In this document: positions 22,601 through 33,442 of the stretch, piece by piece
Position numbering within the stretch: position 1 is the stretch's first letter
How the letters are laid out: every line of letters begins with the position of its first letter
The notes under the pieces: generated by a model
Seen by the model: the letters and a program-made list of their open reading frames with translations, nothing else
Database searches by the model: none
What the model was told of the DNA's origin: nothing
Made by a program: the position numbers and the translations under genes
Assembly: GCF_019279795.1 (NCBI RefSeq)
Contig: NC_056750.1
Location: forward strand, 825,238,812-825,302,811
DNA: 64,000 nt
Direction: 5' to 3'
DNA from: Protopterus annectens
Taxonomy: Eukaryota > Chordata > Ceratodontiformes > Protopteridae

Positions 22601-24570
22601 ATACGCACAGCCTGATATTGTTTATATAGCAATACTGTTATCATTGGCTTGTGCTTGTGATACATCCTTGTTCTTGTTACACTTGTGTGTTACATTGTAA
22701 CCAGTGTACATGGTGGAATTCATACGCACAGCCTGATATTGTTTATATAGCAGTACTGTTATCACTGGCTGGTGCTTGTGATACATCCTTGTTCTTGCTA
22801 CACTTGTGTGTTACATTGTAACCAGTGTACACTGTGGAATTCATATGCACAGCCTGATATTGTTTATATAGCAGTACTGTTATCACTGGCTAGTGCTTGT
22901 GATACATCCTTGTTCTTGTTACACTTGTGTGTTACATTGTAACCAGTGTACATGGTGGAATTCATACGCACAGCCTGATATTGTTTATATAGCAGTACTG
23001 TTATCACTGGTTACTGCTTGCATTGCATTCTTGTTCTTGTTACACTTGTGTGTTACATTGTAACCAGTGTACATGGTGGAATTCATACACACAGCCTGAT
23101 ATTGTTTGTATAGCAGTACTGTTATCACTGGCTAGTGCTTGTGATACATCCTTGTTTTTGTTACACTTGTGTGTTACAATATAATCAGTGTACATGGTGG
23201 AATTCATATGCACAGCCTGATATTGTTTATATAGCAGTACTGTTATCACTGGCTAGTGCTTGTGATACATCCTTGTTCTTGTTACACTTGTGTGTTACAT
23301 TGTAACCAGTGTACATGGTGGAATTCATACGCATAGCCTGATATTGCTTATATAGCAGTGCTGTTATCACTGTCTAGTGCTTGTGATACATCCTTGTTCT
23401 TGTTATACTTGTGTGTTACATTGTAACCAGTGTACATGGTGGAATTCATATGCACAGCCTGATATTGTTTATATAGTAGTACTTTTATCACTGGCTAGTG
23501 CTTGTGATACATCCTTGTTCTTGTTACACTTGTGTGTTACATTGTAACCAGTGTACATGGTGGAATTCATACGCACAACCTGATATTGTTTATATAGCAG
23601 TACTCTTATCACTGGCTAGTGCTTGTGATACATCCTTGTTCTTGTTACTCTTGTGTGTTACATTGTAACCAGTGTGCATGGTGGAATTCATACGCACAGC
23701 CTGATATTGTTTATATAGCAGTACTGTTATCACTGGCTAGTGCTTGTGATACATCCTTGTTCTTGTTACACTTGTGTGTTACATTCTAACCAGTGTACAT
23801 GGAGGAATTCATACGCACAGCCTGATATTGTTTATATAGCAGTACTGTTATCACTGGCTAGTGCTTGTGATACATCCTTGTTCTTGTTACACTTGTGTGT
23901 TACATTGTAACTAGTGTACATGGTGGAATTCATACACACAGCCTGATATTGTTTATATAGCAGTACTGTTATCACTGGCTAGTGCTTGTGATACATCCTT
24001 GTTACACTTGTTTGTTACATTGTAACCAGTGTACATGGTGGAATTCATACGCACAGCCTGATATTGTTTATATAGCAGTACTGTTATCATTGGCTAGTGC
24101 TTGTGATACATCCTTGTTCTTGTTACACTTGTGTGTTACATTGTAACTAGTGTACATGGTGGAATTCATACGCACAGCCTGATATTGTTTATATAGCAGT
24201 ACTGTTATCACTGGCTGGTGCTTGTTATACATCCTTGTTCTTGCTACACTTGTGTGTTACATTGTAACCAGTGTACACTGTGGAATTCATATGCACAGCC
24301 TGATATTGTTTATATAGCAGTACTGTTATCACTGGCTATTGCTTGTGATACATCCTTGTTCTTGTTACACTTGTGTGTTACATTGTAACCAGTGTACATG
24401 GTGGAATTCATACGCACGCCCTGATATTGTTTATATAGCCGTACTGTTATCACTGGCTAGTGCTTGTGATACATCCTTGTTCTTGTTACACTTGTGTGTT
24501 ACATTGTAACCAGTGTACATGGTGGAATTCAAACGCACAGCCTGATATTGTTTATATAGCAGTACTGTTA
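16628..24570. repeat. 121-bp satellite array, about 65 units
   Basis: Head-to-tail array. A typical unit runs from ggctagtgcttgtgatacat through ttgttacacttgtgtgttac, attgtaaccagtgtacatgg, tggaattcatacgcacagcc and tgatattgtttatatagcag to tactgttatcact. Successive units at 18061, 18182, 18303 and 18424 are 121 bases apart. Nearly all units carry one gaattc. Most units differ by a few substitutions or small deletions, for example loss of ttcttg near 17850, 20740 and 24000. A recurring variant has ggctactgcttgcattacat. The many open frames of 60-100 codons here (LLSLASACDTSLFLL and similar) are an artefact: 121 is not a multiple of three and the unit happens to be open in the forward frames. The right edge at 24570 is abrupt. 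Confidence 0.97.
16690..17660. repeat. 68-bp short-unit variants at the left end of the array
   Basis: Near 16695, 16880, 16948, 17380 and 17570 the unit reads cagtgtatgtatggttactg and lacks the 53-base segment with the gaattc. This gives 68-base spacing, for example 16880 to 16948. These short units are confined to the first 1 kb and alternate with 121-bp units. Confidence 0.85.
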
Positions 24571-25077
24571 CATTTGTGACCATGGAGTATTATCATTACA
24601 TGTCATTGGCATCTGTATTGACATTGATATCATCTAATTTCCTGTTTGGCCACTCAAGGCCATACATATATACCTACAGCTGTGTTTTGCCTTTGACATG
24701 GCATATGTGCATGACATATGCATTCCATTACACATCTGATAGGGTTGTGCACACCTACTTGTGTAGGTAGATGCCAGTCTGCTGCTTTGCTGCTATTTGA
24801 CATTGTGCTTGGTTGTTTGCCTTTCACACGCATGGTTAGGGCTTCTGTTCTTTACTCTGCTCTTATTATCTGGTATTCAAAGATCTGCATTTGCTCATCT
24901 GTGATGTTACTTGGCTTACACTTGCACTGCTGACTGACTATTTGGGTATTAATTTATGCAATATGTACTGTAATCCCTGTTTATTACCCTGAAACACACA
25001 CACCTACCATTGGTCATACACATCCAGGTATGACTGCCACACACTTTGCAACATGTCATAATGTGATAGTGCATAGG
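24571..25077. other. non-coding stretch after the satellite
   Basis: Frames at 24576-24770 and 24718-24933 show no family motif. No gene seen. Confidence 0.35.
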
Positions 25078-25154
<77 letters not shown>

Positions 25155-25161
25155 GTGTGTG
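25078..25161. repeat. compound (TA)n(TG)n microsatellite
   Basis: About 42 bases of alternating ta from 25078 followed by about 40 bases of alternating tg with one interrupting gc. Frames in this area are its translations. Confidence 0.97.
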
Positions 25162-26610
25162 TACTTCTACATTTCAGCATGGCTGGTATGCATCCCTCCC
25201 CTGTTTGACAGCTTTCCATTGCCCATGTTATGCAATGTGCTATCTGTGTAGCTTACCTGTCCTTACTTTTTATTTCCAACCTTTGTCTGTCATGTATTGT
25301 CATATTTATTCTATGGTATATACTGTTGTGATGGCCATCTCCTCTTCTTTCCTTACCTTTCTTGTGTTCTTATAATAGAAAATGGGGCCTATTTCCACCA
25401 AAAAAAACTTAGTCCATGCCCCTCTGTCCCGCAGATTTTTGTGTTCCAACATACCTCTTGTGTGTCATTATTTTTCACCCATAACCCACGTCTGCTGTTC
25501 TATCTCCCCATTTCCTTGGGTATGTGCATTATCTATGTTCCTCATATGTCCCACACCCAGTTTTCGCTAATGTTAGCTGTGAAGATGTGGTCGTGATTGC
25601 CCTTTGCATTTATTCATTTTTTATTAGACTTTTTATGGATTCTGTCAGAATCCCTAAGTGATAGCTAGCATATTTTAATAATAACAGAGCTCTCTAGAAA
25701 TTCCATAACTGACTGTAAGCTTACTAGAGAGATTCTGTTGTAAAGATGTATTTACAAATGTCAGGCTCCTTAGATTTCAATATTCTTTCTGTAACTTTGT
25801 CAGAGATTTTTCATGGCCTATGGAGTAGCTGTGACTGATATATAGCATGCTGTTACTACTAAGAAACTCTGTTATATTCAAAGTTCAGTGTGGCATATTT
25901 ACATATTAGAGGCTTTTACACTTTTCTTCTGTTATCAGCATAATGCATCAGATTCCGAGAACTTTATGGAATATGGCCCTCCTAACTTACAAATGGTGTT
26001 ATCAACAACAATATAGCAGATGCAATGGTACACTCAAATGGATTCCAACATTCTGATCTGTACAAAGGGCTAGTACAATACCTATTTTTGAAACAGCAGA
26101 CATCTAGGTAATCAGAATAATCCTCCACAAATAAACAAATAAGTAATGATACATGCGTATCACATAATAATATATGTAGCTAAAATTAGAACAGCAGTAA
26201 CAACTTTTAAGACTGAGATGGCATCCCCCAACTTTTACACATGCACAAGGTCTGCCTCTTGGAAAAAAAGAAAAAGAAGAAGAAACTGAAAAAACTGGTC
26301 CACAGTTTGCCCCTGTGTGAATTGCCAAGCATAAATTGTAGTCGAACTGAGGTTGTCAGCAGACCATTGCTTAACTCTCAACAGCTGCACCTGCTATAAA
26401 AAACATATTAATCTTACTATGGTGCCAGGTAATGCACTTTCTGCCTGGCAGCCTGCAATTTTCACACATTTAATAGGAAGAAAGACTAATGACTATGACT
26501 GGGGTGGGGGATAGTAGTAAACAGCTCAAGCTAGGGGAGAGGTCTCTGGATTGGCAGCTTCTAAAGGGAAGAAAAGTGAAAATTGTATTTTTTTCAGTAG
26601 CCAGGAAAAC
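25162..26610. other. no gene recognised
   Basis: Short overlapping frames at 25297-25596 on the plus strand and 26104-26328 on the minus strand have no known motif. The stretch is AT-rich and featureless to my eye. Confidence 0.35.
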
Positions 26611-26613
26611 CAG

Positions 26614-26616
<3 letters not shown>

Positions 26617-26668
<52 letters not shown>
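26617..26668. repeat. (TG)n microsatellite
   Basis: About 26 tg dinucleotides in an uninterrupted run. The VCVCVC and HTHTHT frames here are artefacts of it. Confidence 0.97.
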
Positions 26669-26669
<1 letters not shown>

Positions 26670-26721
26670 GGGGATTGCCCTTGCTGCTGCCTTATATATG
26701 CATGCATTACTTAAAGATTTC

Positions 26722-26880
26722 CTTACATTCACCACTGCAGTATTCATTACTGATGGGATTCCCTGCCATAACGCCCATTGTCCGGTCAGTCTACCAAAGT
26801 CTACCATTGCTTTAACGTATGCTGAACATCACCTACACACTTCTCATGTAGCGTAGGGCATAAAGGTGACATTCAGGTAT
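26722..26880 (+). repeat. DIRS element, left inverted terminal repeat
   Basis: Bases here (ctgcagtattcattactg, cagtctaccaaagtctacc, cacctacacacttctcatgt, agcgtagggcataaaggtga, cattcagg) recur in reverse complement at about 35395-35525. DIRS elements have inverted rather than direct terminal repeats, which fits the tyrosine recombinase between them. The gag and RT modules that should follow are absent. Confidence 0.75.
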
Positions 26881-26944
26881 ACCATCCTGAAAAATTCTTT
26901 TCCGCCAGTCCAAACACTGTTTTAACAGTCGGTCTGTTTGCCTC

Positions 26945-27385
26945 CATCAATTTTTTGCCATTTTTTCTTAAAGGCATCCTTAATATTAGACCGTCCAGGA
27001 AGCCTGTTTCTCCTCCCTGGGATCTTAATTTAATTCTGGAGAAATTGACTCGGGCTCCTTTTGAGCCTGTTATTTCAGCTTCCTTGCAATATTGTTCTTG
27101 GAAAACAGTTATTTTGTTAGCTCTTATTTCTACCCGATGGGTCTCTGAGTTGGAAGCCCTTATGGCTCATCCACCTTTTTTGATATTTCATGAAGACAGG
27201 GTGTCATTGCATACTAATCCTTCTTTTATGCCCAAGGTGGTTAATGAGTTGTCACTTAACCAGTCATTAATTTGTCTACTTTTTTCCCCTCTATACAATC
27301 TGACAATGAGAGGGTGCTGCATACCTTAGATGTGCATAAACAGCTCAGATTTTATTTGGATAAGACTAAAGCTATCAGAAAATCT
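26945..27385 (+). mobile_element. DIRS tyrosine recombinase, N-terminal part
   Basis: 5' part of a DIRS-type tyrosine recombinase, the enzyme that integrates the circular DNA copy. The frame 26955-27329 reads FLKGILNIRPSRKPVSPPWD, LTRAPFEPVISASLQYCSWK and LISTRWVSELEAL, then FHEDRVSLHTNPSFMPKVVN. The arginine in the STRxVSEL block sits where the first catalytic arginine is expected. A frameshift near 27300 moves the reading to ERVLHTLDVHKQLRFYLDKT and KAIRKS, where the Tx1 LINE interrupts it at 27386. The C-terminal part resumes at 34785. Confidence 0.85.
27368..27385 (+). repeat. target-site duplication, left copy (18 bp)
   Basis: aaagctatcagaaaatct, repeated exactly at 34785-34802, flanks the 7.4 kb Tx1-like LINE. 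It lies within the tyrosine recombinase reading frame (KAIRKS). Confidence 0.9.
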
Positions 27386-27883
27386 AATAGAGTTCCAAGA
27401 TGGCTGCACATTGAGTAACAACTTGTTTTTAGTTCTGTTCCCAGCGTGAAAATAAAAACTCAGAGAAGGCCAGTAGATTTGTGCTTATGGGTGAATTTCA
27501 GTATCTGGCTAGTAAGTACACTGCCTGGATGCCAGGAATAAAGAAATACAGAAGACCTGGAAAAAAATCAGCTACAAAAAGTGAGGAAGAAACACTGACT
27601 AGAGAGAGTTCTGCAGCTGTTCAGCAAAAACTAATGCAACCTTCAGACATGATTACCAATACCCTACAGGATGATAAATAACAACTACATACCGACCTGG
27701 TTAAAATAAATAAAACACTTTTAGAATGTATCAACACAAACAACAAAAGGCTGGAACAAATGGAAGAATCCTTAAACAGATATTCAGATGAGATGATAAA
27801 GCTACAAAAATCAGAGGTTGAAATGAAGAAAAGGCTGGCTGAATATAAGACTGCAAAAACACAGTAGTCACGAACAAACAGCT

Positions 27884-27925
27884 TTAATGAAGCTTTCGGG
27901 TCTACACCCTTCATCAGCACATAAA
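27884..27925 (-). ncRNA. hammerhead-ribozyme-like motif, left arm
   Basis: The minus strand reads CTGATGA, A, GGGT-GTAG-ACCC, GAAA, AGCTTCATTAAAGC. The helix II stem (GGGT/ACCC) is perfect and both conserved boxes are present. The extra A before helix II and the unclear cleavage triplet after helix III keep this as a candidate. Confidence 0.45.
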
Positions 27926-28090
27926 ATCAACTTATACAAACCACATTTAAATAGAGGAACATTTGAAAATCACATGAACAAGCCAGCCATTCAGATAAAA
28001 ACCCAAATTAATTATGCAAATTATTTAAAAGTTGTTCATGTGATTTTCAAATGTTCCTCTATTTAAATGTGGTTTGTATAAGTTGATTTT

Positions 28091-28132
28091 ATGTGCTGAT
28101 GAAGGCTGTAGACCCGAAAGCTTCATTAAAGC
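28091..28132 (+). ncRNA. hammerhead-ribozyme-like motif, right arm
   Basis: Plus-strand counterpart of the left-arm motif: CTGATGA, A, GG-CTGTAGA-CC, C, GAAA, then AGCTTCATTAAAGC. One base in helix II differs from the left arm (GGGT to GGCT), which shortens the stem, so this copy looks weaker. Confidence 0.4.
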
Positions 28133-28950
28133 TGTTTGTTCATGACTACTGTGTTTTTGGATACTATTTGACATTTTCTGATCTAGTGTATTTTCGTGGT
28201 GAATATAAGACTGCACAGGAAGAGATGTTTAATAAAATAGAATTGGAGGACACAACACGTAGGGAAAACTTGATGTTTTCAGCTATACCAGAGAAGATGG
28301 AATGAACAGACTGCATTAAATTTATGAAACCACAAATAAGCAACTGGACTAGTATTCCAGAGCACGACTTATTAGCTGAATGAGCACATCATGTGTATGC
28401 TCTAAATCTAGCTATAAGAAAGCGACCTAGACCTTTAATAGTAAGGATGCAATCCTACCAGTAGAAGGAGATGATTTTGTCAAAACTGTGGCAGAAGGAC
28501 AAAATACTAAAAGTAGGAGACAGCAGAGTGTTTGTGGAGAATTATTACTCATTGTACACCAGGCAAAAGAGAAGTAAATTCATCTCTCTATTCAGAGAAT
28601 GTCAAGACACAGGTATGAGATACAAACTGCTGTAACCAGCTGTCTTCAAGGAATTCTTCCCTGGAGGGGCACAATAATTTTTTGATGAAGTGTATGTAAA
28701 GAGGAAATACAAAAGTTTGTCCAACAAAAACTGAGCTATGAAACAGAAGGAGATTAGGTTTCTTGGTCCTCTGATAATAAAGACCACAGACAGACTGCAC
28801 CTGTGAAACCTTTTCCAGTATTTAAATGGAAAATGTTGGAGAGAAGGAAGGGAGCACAAGAGTTGACTAGAAGAATCAAGAGTACGTTGGAAAGGAAGCA
28901 GAGACAGGATATGGGTGATGAAGAAGATCAGTAATAAAAGCAGTAATTTA

Positions 28951-30442
28951 ATGTGGGATTACAATGCAATAATTCTATTTGTGAAATATGACAGCACAAG
29001 TAAATTTGGAAATATTTGACTTCTTCTTCTTTGTTTGCTGAGTGGGGGACTCTACTATTTCATGTAATTAATTTTCAGAAAAATGCTTTGGGGTGGGGAA
29101 GAGAGGGGAGAACACTAACTCTAAGTAAAGAAAACACTTTCTTTTTTAATCATACTGTATCTGTGTTGCATGGTTTTCTTTGTATGCTATTTTTGGGTGT
29201 AATGGGGATTGTAAACCAGTGTTTCTATTTTTCTCCATTCTTCAATTTTTCTTCTTGTGCAGTTTTGAGAAACACAGGCAATGTACTGATAAAAAAAATA
29301 AAAAAAGAAAAGAAAAGGGAGCCTGGTTAAGGAGGCATGACAGAATTCAAATTAATGTGCTTTTTTTCATTTTTGCATGGGAAAATGACTGATTAAGGAC
29401 ATTTGCTTTAAGACAGAGAGCAAGTAAATGAAAAAGAATATTGAATATTATAAGTTTTTTGTCTATCACTTGCAAATATGTATACTAAGTAGCATTTCTG
29501 CAGCCTGTCTTCATGCCTCCATGGAGACAATCTGATAAAGAGAAACTGGACACAGTCTGATGGAAGGGGATTGACTGAGGGGGAAAATAAGAAAAAAGAA
29601 CAGATAAATTGACTAGGAGATAATGTTCCCTGAAAACAATCAGGTTTTCCCAGGTGTGACAGCTTTTAAGAAAATACAAAACCAGTTAGACTTGAAGTAA
29701 ACTTCTCTCAGTTTTTTTAATGCAATATAAACTGATGCTATTGTTTTTTTCTTGTTCACCCTTCTTCTCTCTTTTTCTTTGTTCAGTTTTAAGAAATATA
29801 GGCACAACAATGAAAAAAATGAGGAGGGGAGGAAATGGGAGGAAAGTGGAAGGGTCTGGTTGAGAGTACGACAAAAGAAAAATCAATGTGATTTTTCCCA
29901 TACTTGCATGGGGAAATGACTGGGTAAATCCCTAGGCATTATCAAGTAACAAGTTTATTACAAACATGTAAATGAAAAATAATATTGAGTATTATAAGGC
30001 TTTTTTTATAAACAAGATACCCTTAAAAGCTTTGTGTCTGGTTTGCATGTCACTAGAAAACAACAATTTGATAAAGAGAAATAGCTTGGAGAAAGTGTTT
30101 ATTGAAAGCATTCAAGTGTTTTATCAACTGGGAGAGTTATAAAGATATACAAAATCAAATAGCACAGGCTGTACCATACATCTTAGCATGGCTAACTTTT
30201 CTTTTTGGTTAACTTTAGCCTGTCTGTGTAGCTATCAAGTTAGAAATTATGTTGTTATTAGGAACCAAAAACTTCAATATTTAAAGATGTACATAGTTTT
30301 GTGTGTTGTTGTTAAGTTCATACGTTTTATGATGTTTTTTTTGGGGGGGTTGTTTGTTCTGTTTGAGGGCATTCAAAAAAAGTTATATAAGATGTGATAT
30401 ATGCAGAAATGGATATGACATGAAACAATGGTATAAAAGCTC
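28951..30442 (+). repeat. LINE inter-ORF region with diverged repeats
   Basis: Non-coding stretch between ORF1 and ORF2 of the LINE. Two segments resemble each other: about 29260-29465 and about 29780-30010. Both have agttttgagaaa/agttttaagaaa, a purine-rich A/G tract, ttgcatggggaaatgactg, and aatattgaatattataag near the end. The offset is about 520-540 bases. Frames here have no motif. Confidence 0.6.
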
Positions 30443-31864
30443 AACCTGCTGAACAGTATATACATGCAACATGAAAGTTGAAACTAGACATTTAGCAAAA
30501 GAGCAGTTATATATAAAAGGTGGTAATAACTATATAAGAAAATTATGCTTTTTGTAATGTCTTTCAATCTGAATGGTCTTACAGCTAAAAATAAAAAAGA
30601 AAGAGTAGTGAACTATATTAAAAATAAAGAGTGCAAATAGCTGTACTACAGGGGAGACACACCTGGAAAGAACTGAACATGAATTTGATAAAGAAAGGTT
30701 TTCAGGATGGTTATTCAGTGGAATATCTGGGGCAAAGGAAAAGAGGAGTGATTATATTAATTGCAAGAGGAAATAAAAATGAGACACTGGTGCTTTCCCA
30801 CCTATCGATTGAAAAGAGAGGGATTTAAGAAATGGGTTGTGGAATTAATTCAGGAGCTATTAGAGAAGATAGATTTATCTTCTGAAAACATAACTAAGGA
30901 GTGGGATAAAATTAAAGTGGAGTTTAAAACTAGGTTGGAAATAGGGGATATGGTTAAACAGTAACAAGAATTATCTAGAGGGATTGACAAATGCTAAAGC
31001 ATTGCAAAATAGGGTGAATCTCTCAGAACAAGAAAAGGAGTAATTGCAGATTGCTAAACAGAAAATAAGGGATTACCTCAATAATATGCACAAGTTTAGA
31101 AAGATTGCTGTTAAGCAACTGTTTTTGATAATAATTCTAGAGCACAAAAACTTAACCTGCTGAACAGTATATACATGCAACATGAAAGTTGAAACTAGAC
31201 ATTTAGCAAAAGAGCAGTTATATATAAAAGGTGGTAATAACTATATAAGAAAATTATGCTTTTTGTAATGTCTTTCAATCTGAATGGTCTTACAGCTAAA
31301 AATAAAAAAGAAAGAGTAGTGAACTATATTAAAAATAAAGAGTGCAAATAGCTGTACTACAGGGGAGACACACCTGGAAAGAACTGAACATGAATTTGAT
31401 AAAGAAAGGTTTTCAGGATGGTTATTCAGTGGAATATCTGGGGCAAAGGAAAAGAGGAGTGATTATATTAATTGCAAGAGGAAATAAAAATGAGACACTG
31501 GTGCTTTCCCACCTATCGATTGAAAAGAGAGGGATTTAAGAAATGGGTTGTGGAATTAATTCAGGAGCTATTAGAGAAGATAGATTTATCTTCTGAAAAC
31601 ATAACTAAGGAGTGGGATAAAATTAAAGTGGAGTTTAAAACTAGGTTGGAAATAGGGGATATGGTTAAACAGTAACAAGAATTATCTAGAGGGATTGACA
31701 AATGCTAAAGCATTGCAAAATAGGGTGAATCTCTCAGAACAAGAAAAGGAGTAATTGCAGATTGCTAAACAGAAAATAAGGGATTACCTCAATAATATGC
31801 ACAAGTTTAGAAAGATTGCTGTTAAGCAACTGTTTTTGATAATAATTCTAGAGCACAAAAACTT
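30443..31864 (+). repeat. perfect 711-bp tandem duplication with the endonuclease start
   Basis: Bases 30443-31153 and 31154-31864 appear identical, with offset 711. The unit includes the start of LINE ORF2: FVMSFNLNGLTAKNKKERVV and NYIKNKE, the apurinic-like endonuclease N-terminus, followed after a stop by WKELNMNLIKKGFQDGYSVE in a shifted frame. The rest of the element is heavily mutated while the two copies match throughout, so the duplication is recent or an assembly product. Confidence 0.9.
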
Positions 31865-33001
31865 TTATTACACAACCTAGGCAACATAAAGTGGACAGGG
31901 CAGTCACCAAGCTTAGGGAGCCTATAACAAGAGACACTGTAGAAGTATTAAAAATATTTCAGAAATTCTATAAAAAATTGTATAAAGCAAAGAAATACAA
32001 GAAAATGTACAAATGGAAATGTTTATGGAAGAATTAAATATGCCAAAGTTAGAGGCAGATGAGGCTCAATTACTAAGAGTTAGAACAGGAAGGGATGAGA
32101 TAAAAATGGCTATGTATAACCAATCTACAGGAAAGACCCCAGGAATAGATGGTATTCCTGTGGAAGTTTGGAAGTTAGGATGGGAAAAACTGATAAAGAT
32201 CTGAAAGGTTTTGATTAACAGTATTTTAAGAGGAGGAGAAGTACCAACATCCTGGAAGAAAGCAGTGGTAGCTGTAATACCTAAACTGGGTAAAGATCCA
32301 TCAGATCCAACTTCATACAGGCCCATTTCAATATTAAACCATGATTATAAAGTGTTTATGTCTATAAAGGCTAAAAGAATGGCAAAAGTGTTACCAAAAT
32401 TGATAGGTATGGATCAATGTGGTTTTGTGGAGGGGAGGCAAATATTTGACAATATTAACAGGACATTGATGCTCAAGATAGTAGCAGAATATAAGAAAAT
32501 ACACTGTTATTGGTGGGTGTTGATGCAGAGAAAGTATTTGACAGAGTAGACTGGGACTTCATGAGCAGGGCAATGGAAGCATTTGCTTTCCCTGATATAA
32601 TTATAAGGTTGATTAGGAGAATATATGATTGATCAGAGGCACAAATTAAAGTGGGTGTGGTCCTCTCCAATAATTTCTGCTTGCATAGAGGAACCAGGCA
32701 AGTTGTTTGTATTATATTACATATTATATTTGTATTATATTCTATATTATAAACAATTTTTTTTGTATTATATTTATAACCATTGGCAAAGAAAATAAGG
32801 GACTCAGAAATTAAAGGCTATAATTGGTATCGTAGTCATGAAAAGCTAGCTCTATTTGCAGATGATATTATTTTATACATGACAAAACCAGAAAGGGGGA
32901 TTACAGTGTTGTGGAACATTTTAAGACAGTTTCAAATCTTCTCAGGAAACAAAATGAATGAAAACAAATGCAATAGTGGTAAATTATGTACCTACACATG
33001 A
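31865..33001 (+). pseudogene. Tx1/L1-like ORF2 reverse transcriptase (broken)
   Basis: Reverse transcriptase of the LINE. Frame 32013-32204 reads LLRVRTGRDEIKMAMYNQST and GKTPGIDGIPVEVWK; after a stop, 32211-32549 reads SILRGGEVPTSWKKAVVAVI, SYRPISILNHDYKVF and MDQCGFVEGRQIFDNI. A frameshift follows, with VDAEKVFDRVDWDF near 32520. AT-rich junk of about 80 bases (32700-32780) replaces the block before the catalytic box. Then frame 32783-33001 has LALFADDIILYMTKPERGI, the catalytic ADD. Multiple stops and frameshifts make it inactive. Confidence 0.85.
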
Positions 33002-33442
33002 ATTGGTCCAACAATATCCATATTTATGGGGGCATGATAAAATGAAGCATTTAATAATATGGATTAGAAATGAATCTGTGGTGGCAGCTAAGGATATGTG
33101 GGAAGAGACTAAACAGAAGATAATACAAAAATTGAGAAACTGGAATTTTTGTTATATGGATATGGATAAAAGCCATTAAAATATTTTTAGTCCCTTTAGT
33201 CTTATACACAGATCAGGCATACTTTTATCAACCAGAGAAGAAGTTGTGGGTCACAATTAAAAAAGAGTTGAAGGATTTTATCTTAGAAGGGAAGACAGCA
33301 AGGGTCAAGTGAGATAAGATGATTCAACCAATAGAATAAGGCAGACTATGATTACTTAATCTGAGGGGGGTACTTTAGAGCAACACACTTAAGGCTCTTA
33401 TACATAGCACAAGCAAAAAACTATAATTCAAAGTGGAAAGGA

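Larger units (their letters stand above)
27841..28215. mobile_element. PLE remnant with inverted arms and 15-bp target-site duplication
   Basis: The 15-base word gaatataagactgca occurs at 27841-27855 and again at 28201-28215, flanking a 345-bp insert. The insert has two inverted arms of about 126 bases (27856-27981 and 28032-28157) with roughly 95% identity, a 50-base spacer, and a 43-base unpaired tail (28158-28200). Each arm carries a hammerhead-like CTGATGA...GAAA block. PLEs are known to have LTR-like ends in either direct or inverted orientation, and to encode hammerhead motifs there, so this looks like a minimal PLE consisting only of its ends. No coding sequence is present. Confidence 0.7.
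27481..28950 (+). pseudogene. Tx1/L1-like ORF1 (RNA-binding protein), interrupted
   Basis: ORF1 of the LINE, which would coat the element RNA. The first frame (27481-27681) is lysine-rich, then after a stop the reading continues TDLVKINKTLLECINTNNKR and LEQMEESLNRYSDEMIKLQK, a heptad-rich coiled coil. The PLE remnant cuts in at 27856. Reading resumes at 28201 as EEMFNKIELEDTTRRENLMF then SAIPEKME, matching the usual ENLxFxGIPE block of L1 ORF1 proteins. It continues after stops with IPEHDLLAE and VYALNLAIRKRPRPLIV. Not functional. Confidence 0.75.

Noticed and set aside
16269..23249. Many open frames of 60-179 codons with repeated protein-like text
   Set aside because: They are translations of the 121-bp satellite; the period is not a multiple of three and the unit is open in the forward frames, so no gene is implied.
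16628..24570. CRISPR array
   Set aside because: Units are contiguous with no variable spacers, and the context is eukaryotic.
25004..25375. Frames with long VCVCV and HTHTH runs
   Set aside because: Translations of the (TA)n(TG)n microsatellite.
26489..26856. Frames with CVCVCV and HTHTHT
   Set aside because: Translations of the (TG)n microsatellite.
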